From Myrica gale (lineage: Eukaryota > Streptophyta > Magnoliopsida > Fagales > Myricaceae): 64,000 nt of DNA. Positions 58,142 to 64,000 of the stretch are shown piece after piece. The stretch spans positions 9,121,501 to 9,185,500 of the forward strand of contig OZ005611.1 of assembly GCA_963930655.1 (NCBI GenBank), given 5' to 3'. The translations under genes and the position numbers were made by a program. Every line of letters starts with the position of its first letter. The first letter of the stretch is position 1. The notes under the pieces are model-generated. The model did not search any database. It was not told the origin of the DNA and saw only the letters and a program-made list of their open reading frames with translations.

Positions 58142-60149
58142 TGGAAGCTAGCTAAAGAATTAAAGATATAAATAAATAGCCACTGGGATCCCTCAGACGT
58201 TTCGGATAATGAATTGAGGTTTCCTACAATTCCTTTGTAACGTGGTAGAAATAATTATAATAAAATAAAGTGGTTGCTATCATGTCTTCTTCTTCTTTTT
58301 ACTTTCCATAACGTGGTAGCAGAGGTAGTGTAACTTACACTAACACTAACTGCATTTAGAATCTAGGAATTAGAGTTTGAGATATCACTTGTAACTACTC
58401 ATGCCTCTTCTTCTACAAAAGTAAAATAATCAAGAAAGAAAAGTGAGTGGATTCAAAACAAGGGTTACTGCAAATTAAAGTCCAACATCGAAGCCACTCA
58501 CATATCAATTCAAATGAAATAAAGACCCGGAAACGATAGTGTTCGATGGGGCACTCAAGACGGTTTTGAATGAAATTCGAACAAAGTATGTTGAACTCCA
58601 ATGGTGTTCCGTCTCCAAGTTTATAAGTTGCACTCTCCTATTCTTGACAATTTAATTTTTTTAAGATAAATTGTACTTTGTATGTTATCATAATCAATAC
58701 ATCAAAATCTTTAGTTTCAGATTTTATTCTCCACTTTTTTCTATTAATATTGGACTTATTAATTAAAAGAAAGCTTGACCCAAATATTAGGAGAGTGTTA
58801 AATATATAATTCAAATAATAAAGTGCATTTATTTGATAATTAAAACAAATATAGTATACAAAACATTTTAACATTTTAGTCACAATACATTTAAGTATAT
58901 ATAGACTCATATATATCACATAACAAAAACAAATATAGTATATAAAATATTCAATTTTAATATGTATAAATACGTTACAAACAGATGATGAGTGACATAT
59001 AAGGTTACAAAAAAAATTAGACGAGTGACAATTTATTATGTATCATATACATTAAATATGTGTAGAAGACGTAACTTGCTATGTGTGCAAACAATTCTTT
59101 CCTAGGATCGAGGCGAAGTGTACCTGAATTAAGATTTTTTCGTAAAATGAGAGGACATGGATTATGTGAGAGATAAATTGATGCCATCATTATTTATGCT
59201 AATGTTGATATTACACTAGCGAATCTGCATAACACGCTCTTTGATTAAGAATTTGTTAACTAACTAAATTACTAAGACTCTTATTATGCACTAAACTATT
59301 TTGATTGTACATATAATGTTAGATAATATAATTCAAATAATAAAATCTTCCTCTCAACTAAAAGAGAAAATAACATATGACCTATAGTAGTGTATAACAG
59401 ATGACTTGTTATAGTGTATAATACCTAAATAAGTATTATACCATAAAATTCCAATCATACATACTTAGATGTTTTAGTGTATAATACCTAAATTAGTATA
59501 TATACAATAAAACTCTTCCTATAAACTTAAGCTTTTGGGATGAGTGGTAGATTCACATGGTATCAGAGCCAAGGTCCCAAGTTCGAGACCTGACTCCGCA
59601 CTGTACCTAATTTCAATTAAATATTGCACGTGTTGAATATCTCAATTAAAAGAGAAAATAACATATGACCTATAACAGTGTATAACATATGACTTGTTGT
59701 AATGTATAATATCTAAACAGATATTATACGATAAAATTTCAAGCATACATACTTACATGTTTTAGTGTATAATACCTAAATTGGTATATATACAATAAAA
59801 TTCCAATCATACATATTTAGATATTATTCAATTCGATTGACATATTTGTATTATTTCTTTTATGTCTATTTAGTATTTATCTCATTGGTCAAGATTCATT
59901 TCTTTTATTACTATTTAGGATTTATATTATTGGTCAAGATAGAATATGTGACGCGGCTTATATGTTATATGCTTTTTCCCTTTTCCTTTTTAATTTCCTT
60001 TTGTTTATCGAGTTATTCTTTGAGTAGAATTAATTTTATGATATTTTTCTGTTTGGACTTTTTATTTTTTTAAGATTGTCTCATTTCATATATTTTTAAC
60101 TCTAAGTTTTATGTTTATTTTTATTTTTATTTTTTACGTTTATGCTTTT
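58142..60149. other. Gene 2 downstream region with AT-rich direct repeats
   Basis: 58142-58480 is the 3' flank shared with gene 1. From 58.6 kb the DNA is very AT-rich. About 170 bp is present twice in direct order (about 59351-59520 and 59639-59811; both contain aaaagagaaaataacatatg and 'tgtataatacctaaatt'). Between the copies is 'tggtatcagagccaaggtcc' followed by 'aagttcgagacctgactccg', which looks like a retroelement primer-binding site or tRNA-derived piece. No gene is supported. Confidence 0.4.
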
Positions 60150-60718
60150 AATCATCACATTTGAACAACATTTTTCTTGTTCGGACGAGAAGATTTTGGC
60201 AATGAACATATTTTCGTCACTAAAGATTTATTCAGTGGTGATTTTGCAATTTTTGTCACTATTACATGTTCGAACTAGATATTTTGGTTCGAATCAGTAT
60301 TTGAATAATTGTTTGAACCACATTTTTCTTGTTCGAACGAGATGATTTTCGTGACAAAAATATTTTTGTCGCTAAAGATTTATCTAGTGACGATTTAGAC
60401 ATTTTCATCACTAATACGTGTTTGAACGAGATATTGTAGTCTGAACTAGTATTTGACAATGTATTCGAACCAGATTTTGCTTGTTCGAACGAGATTCTTT
60501 TCTCGACGAAAATATGTTCGTCGCTAAAGACTTATCTAGTGACGATTTAGCAATTTTCGCCACTAATACATGTTCGAACGACACTTTACTTGTTTCTAAC
60601 GAGATGAATTACTCTTGAGCGACGAGCGCCTAATTTCTTAGTTGAAGATGTATTTTTAGTGAGGAAATTGGTTTCACCACTGATAAGGTCACCTCTAAAG
60701 AGCAAATTTGTTGTAGTG
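60150..60718. mobile_element. CACTA element end with 152-bp subterminal repeats
   Basis: It ends 'caaatttgttgtagtg' at 60718 (CACTACAACAAATTTG in reverse). Upstream, a 151-152-bp unit occurs nearly three times (starts near 60171, 60323 and 60474). The unit contains 'cttgttcgaacgagatgatt', 'gtcgctaaagatttatctag' and 'tgacgatttag'. Dense subterminal repeats next to a CACTACAA end are typical of CACTA elements. No transposase and no opposite end were found in the window. Confidence 0.6.
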
Positions 60719-61701
60719 ACTATTGATTGCTACACAAAAGTGTTGCAGGGGACTAGGGTCGTAGGTAGAGACAAGGGAGCATGCCAAGGCCAACGGGGCC
60801 ACAGTTACAAGGTGGTTTTTAACACTTCTCATCATATTTCAGCTAGCTATCTCTATCTTTTAGAATTCTTTGTATTCTTGCTTATTGAGGGGTGAGGACC
60901 CGGTAAAGTTGCATAAAAACTTGCCTAATTGTATAGAGCAGTCACTGAACGGGTCTATGTTTTCGCTTACACGGTAAAATTAAGAATAAAATTAAGAATT
61001 GGCAAGTCTTCAACCAGAACACCAGAACAGTTCAATGGGTGAACCAGTCTTTAACAACTACAGTCACTGTGAGTTGGCGCCTGGCCAACTCCTGTAAGAC
61101 CGACAAAAGATCGATCATAGAGCGTCTCTAAGTTGGAACTTTTTTCTGGAAACAAATTAGAAACAAGGCCCCCCTCCCATAATCCAACTACTTGGTTTTG
61201 CAGATGTAGCCTTCACACTTCTAGAAGATCGATCATTTCTAAAGTGTATAATTATCTTTTATCTAGCCTGGTAGTTTCCATCAGAAAACTTGTTCTAAAC
61301 CACTAAATTGAATCCAAGATTTTCAACACTTTCATTTTGGGACGTCATATAACTTTCTAGATGCAGTGCAAGTTGCCCGAGCACGTTTTATAGGTAATAT
61401 AATTAAGTCGCCCATATTGTACAAAATAATAATTGGAAAGTCGCCAATTATTATTTTTATATATGTTCCTTTTAAGTTTTGTTTGTTAAATATCGTCACT
61501 ATCCATTCATAAGAGTGCCACTACTTCATCCACCACTGGAGCAAAGAAATGTTAAGGACAGAAGCACATGGCAGAGTGCTCCCGGGAAGGCTTATAAGTT
61601 TAGTGCAGCAGGGATTCTGGGATTTGGTCTGATGTCGGAAAGTCGCCGGACTTATGTCGAGAGGTCGTCAGACTGAAGCCAAAAACCTTACTCCTATACC
61701 A
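60719..61701 (+). other. Distal upstream blocks of germin-like gene 3
   Basis: 60946-61060 and 61099-61235 match the upstream blocks of gene 1 (see 44551-46797). The first block carries an extra small duplication of 'aaaattaagaat'. 61400-61700 has no clear counterpart and may be internal DNA of the retroelement whose LTR starts at 61702. Confidence 0.45.
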
Positions 61702-61932
61702 TGTTAGAAATAAAAATTTAGACTGAGAAAAATTATTTATACTAAGAGAGGGAGAGAAGAGATAAGTGAGACACAAATTTAAGTGGTTCGGTCCGTAAAC
61801 CTACATCCACTGTGGAATACCCAATTGGGCTTATTGGTTTACTCACATATATTTGATGAGGTTACATAGAGACTTTATTTATAAGTCATTGAATACAATT
61901 GCCCACATTGCTTTAGAAATGTGAGACTCTCA
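61702..61932 (-). mobile_element. Solo-like LTR (Copia type), 231 bp
   Basis: It begins tgttagaaat and ends gagactctca on the plus strand (TG...CA). On the minus strand the LTR end is followed by 'tggtataggag', close to the Copia primer-binding site tggtatcagagc. That suggests a 5' LTR of a minus-strand element with a short internal remnant to the left. No second LTR is present. Confidence 0.45.
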
Positions 61933-63047
61933 ACTTTAATATATATAGTACCGCAATACCATATAAGACTTGCATGCCTTCTACCAACCTATATATTTAC
62001 ATGTTGCTGTTAGGTAAAGAGAAGAAAGGATCAACCTGGCGCGCAAATCATGTAAGTAACTAATTCTCCAAGAAAATGAAGACTATACGGACCTACCGAT
62101 ATATGTTGGACTTTTTTGCACTTATAGCGTCATCTATCACGATACTTTATTTACTTGTCGGTTTAATTAAGTTTATTTTCGTCGAAGAGAACAAGTCTGT
62201 TGGCATATTGTACCAAGTGTAATCGGAAGTGATATCTCGAACAAGAATATACCAAATTAATGCCATGACAGATGTAGTCTTTTGTCTTCTTTTTTCTTTT
62301 TTAAATGGGACGCCTTGAGATAAGTTAGTTAATCTTGTTGCTATATTAGTATATAATCAAATCATGTCATGCCGCTAGAAAGGACATACGGATCGCTTAA
62401 TTACGTAGGCGCTTCAGCCTTCAGGCATTTCAATATCCAATAACGAAGGAATTAGACTGCCGTATTCCTCCATCATTTGAACTGTTCGAATTTGTTTGCA
62501 TTTTTCAAGATGTGACCAGTAGTGCTGGTTTAAGACTTACGTGCCAAATCTTATCTTGCGTAAATCTCCCACCATATGTCTCTGACAAAGACAAATATTA
62601 TATACACTTTAGCGAAATTTAATGTAACATATATGCACCTAACTTGCACTAAGATAATTCCTGGAGGGTTAAACTAGCCTCTGGTTGGACTTTTTCATGC
62701 CTTCCTGCAGGCAAGGTTCCTACCACCTACTTTCACAGCTAAACAAATTGCAAAGAAAGCAACGTCCGAACGACCGAACGATTCCATTGACTGAAATGGT
62801 CGCATTGGGTTGCAATATTTCAATTGGTGCGAGAAGTAGTGGTTAAAGAATGGATCACCCATTGAATAAATAAATCTTATAGTTAAAGACTTACAAATCA
62901 TAACTCTTCCCGTGCAAGGGAGAACATAGACCAGTTTCGTGGCTTCACTCTATAAATAGACACGTTTCCCTGCAATCTTCTCTCAGTTCTCCCCCTCATT
63001 AAAGCAAAAATCACATATACCAAGGAGTTGACAAAACATCAAATACG
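61933..63047 (+). promoter_or_regulatory. Proximal upstream region of germin-like gene 3
   Basis: Blocks at 62024-62120 and 62398-62580 match gene 1. From 62545 on the sequence matches gene 2 at high identity. A TATA box (tataaata) lies at 62951-62958, 90 bp before the ATG. Confidence 0.6.
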
Positions 63048-63915
63048 ATGAGGAGTGTTCCCAAATACCTCGTAACTGTGCTCCTGTTTTCTTTGGCTTG
63101 CTCCCTGGCCTGGGCGTCTGACCCCAGTCCCCTCCAAGACTTCTGTGTTGCAATCAACAATTCCAATTCTGCTGGTATGTAACACCATCATTTTGTTCTG
63201 TTGGAATCGATTGTTTTTTCTCTAATGTTTGGAATAAACGTGGTACGTGATTAGTATTTGAGGCAATCTTAATTTACATGTGCCTTTTCATTTTCCGCAT
63301 CACATGTTATCAACCGAACACATTATGAAGTGCCCTATTGTCAAATTTGAGATGGTAACATACTTTCTTCCTGCAGTGTTTGTGAATGGGAAGTTCTGCA
63401 AGGACCCAAACGTTGTCACAGCCAATGACTTCTTCTTCCGGGGACTCCAGATTCCCGGAAACACTACAAACCGAGTCGGATCCAACGTGACTCTTGTGAA
63501 TGTGGACAAATTACCAGGCCTCAACACACTAGGCATATCTTTGGCTCGCATTGACTTTGCCCCATACGGACTAAATCCTCCCCATACCCACCCTCGTGGC
63601 AGTGAGATTTTAGTGGTCGCTGAGGGTACTCTGTATGTAGGCTTTGTCACATCTAACACAGATAACAAACTCTTCACCAAAGTTCTAAATCAGGGAGACG
63701 TCTTTGTGTTCCCAATTGGTCTCATTCACTTCCAGTTTAATGTGGGAAAGACCAATGCAGTCGCCTTTGCCGGTCTGAGCAGCCAGAATCCTGGGGTGAT
63801 CACCATAGCAAAAGCAGTCTTTGGATCTACTCCCCCCATCAATCCCGATGTTCTTGCCAAGGCTTTCCAAGTGGACAATAATGTGATTAACTCTCTCGAA
63901 CAACAGTTCAAATGA
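63048..63915 (+). CDS. GLP: Germin-like protein, subfamily 1 (gene 3)
   Basis: Exons are 63048-63174 and 63377-63915; 666 nt, 221 aa. The signal peptide and exon 1 product match gene 2. Metal ligands (H112, H114, E119, H160) and the Cys pair (33, 50) are all present. The sites that differ from gene 2 ([17 protein letters not shown]) lie outside the metal site, so activity is probably conserved. The start is fixed by the signal peptide and by the TATA spacing shared with gene 2. The 3' flank (63916-64000) continues at high identity to that of gene 2 up to the window edge. Confidence 0.95.
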
Positions 63916-64000
63916 TGGAAGCTAGCTAAAGAATTAAAGATATAAATAAATAGCCACTGGGATCCCTCAGACGTTTCGGATAATGAATTGAGGTTTCCTA

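Noticed and set aside
59560..59610. Possible tRNA gene (ggtatcagagcc ... aagttcgagacc)
   Set aside because: There is a B-box-like stretch but no cloverleaf arms or acceptor stem. It fits better with a retroelement primer-binding site or SINE remnant.
60150..60600. CRISPR-like or satellite array
   Set aside because: Only about three diverged 152-bp units next to a CACTA terminus in a plant genome; there are no spacers of the kind a CRISPR array has.

Overview
This is a stretch of nuclear plant DNA, most likely from a woody eudicot. Genes have many short exons and AT-rich introns, and there are extensin, germin-like and pollen LRR-extensin genes, LINEs with poly(A) tails, Copia, CACTA, MULE, hAT and Tourist-type elements. 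I cannot name the species from the sequence.

Left half (0-31 kb). A conserved gene block sits in repeat-rich DNA. Minus strand: a broken SMG1 kinase fragment (0.8-2.3 kb), an intact nine-exon FAM114/DUF719 gene (2.5-10.2 kb), a single-exon pollen-specific LRR-extensin gene (16.2-18.5 kb) and a three-exon CBP1/MEE14 gene (19.7-23.4 kb). Plus strand: a fifteen-exon PXA-PX-Nexin_C sorting nexin gene (30.6-44.6 kb). From memory, the last three correspond to the neighbouring Arabidopsis loci At2g15880, At2g15890 and At2g15900, and FAM114 probably to At2g15860, so this looks like an ancient syntenic block. The exon models were built by hand; each coding sum is a multiple of three and reads through without a stop.

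Three of these genes carry a mobile element in an intron without damage to the exons. FAM114 has a LINE that codes only for ORF1 (20-bp target duplication). CBP1 has a gag-only Copia element with two LTRs that look identical (5-bp target duplication), so it is very recent. The sorting nexin gene has a 4.7-kb decayed LINE with both ORFs (14-bp target duplication) and a Tourist-like MITE. A Pack-MULE (27.4-29.4 kb, 9-bp target duplication, about 250-bp inverted repeats) between CBP1 and the sorting nexin gene carries pieces of a patellin gene and an LRR receptor kinase.

Right half (44.6-64 kb). Three germin-like protein genes of subfamily 1 (46.8, 57.3 and 63.0 kb) lie in tandem on the plus strand, all two-exon and intact. 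Genes 2 and 3 are nearly identical; gene 1 is older but shares collinear upstream blocks with gene 3. Between genes 1 and 2 lies a repeat graveyard: a tandemly duplicated exon-like module, a dispersed GC-box repeat, two truncated Copia elements and a LINE ORF2 fragment. CACTA ends and a solo-like LTR have broken up the duplicated upstream regions of genes 2 and 3.

The most unusual signals are the regulatory motif array (seven CCACGTCA boxes plus two heat-shock-like palindromes) in the leader of the young gag-only retrotransposon, the ORF1-only LINE, and a poly(A)-only retro-insertion that duplicated the first splice donor of FAM114.
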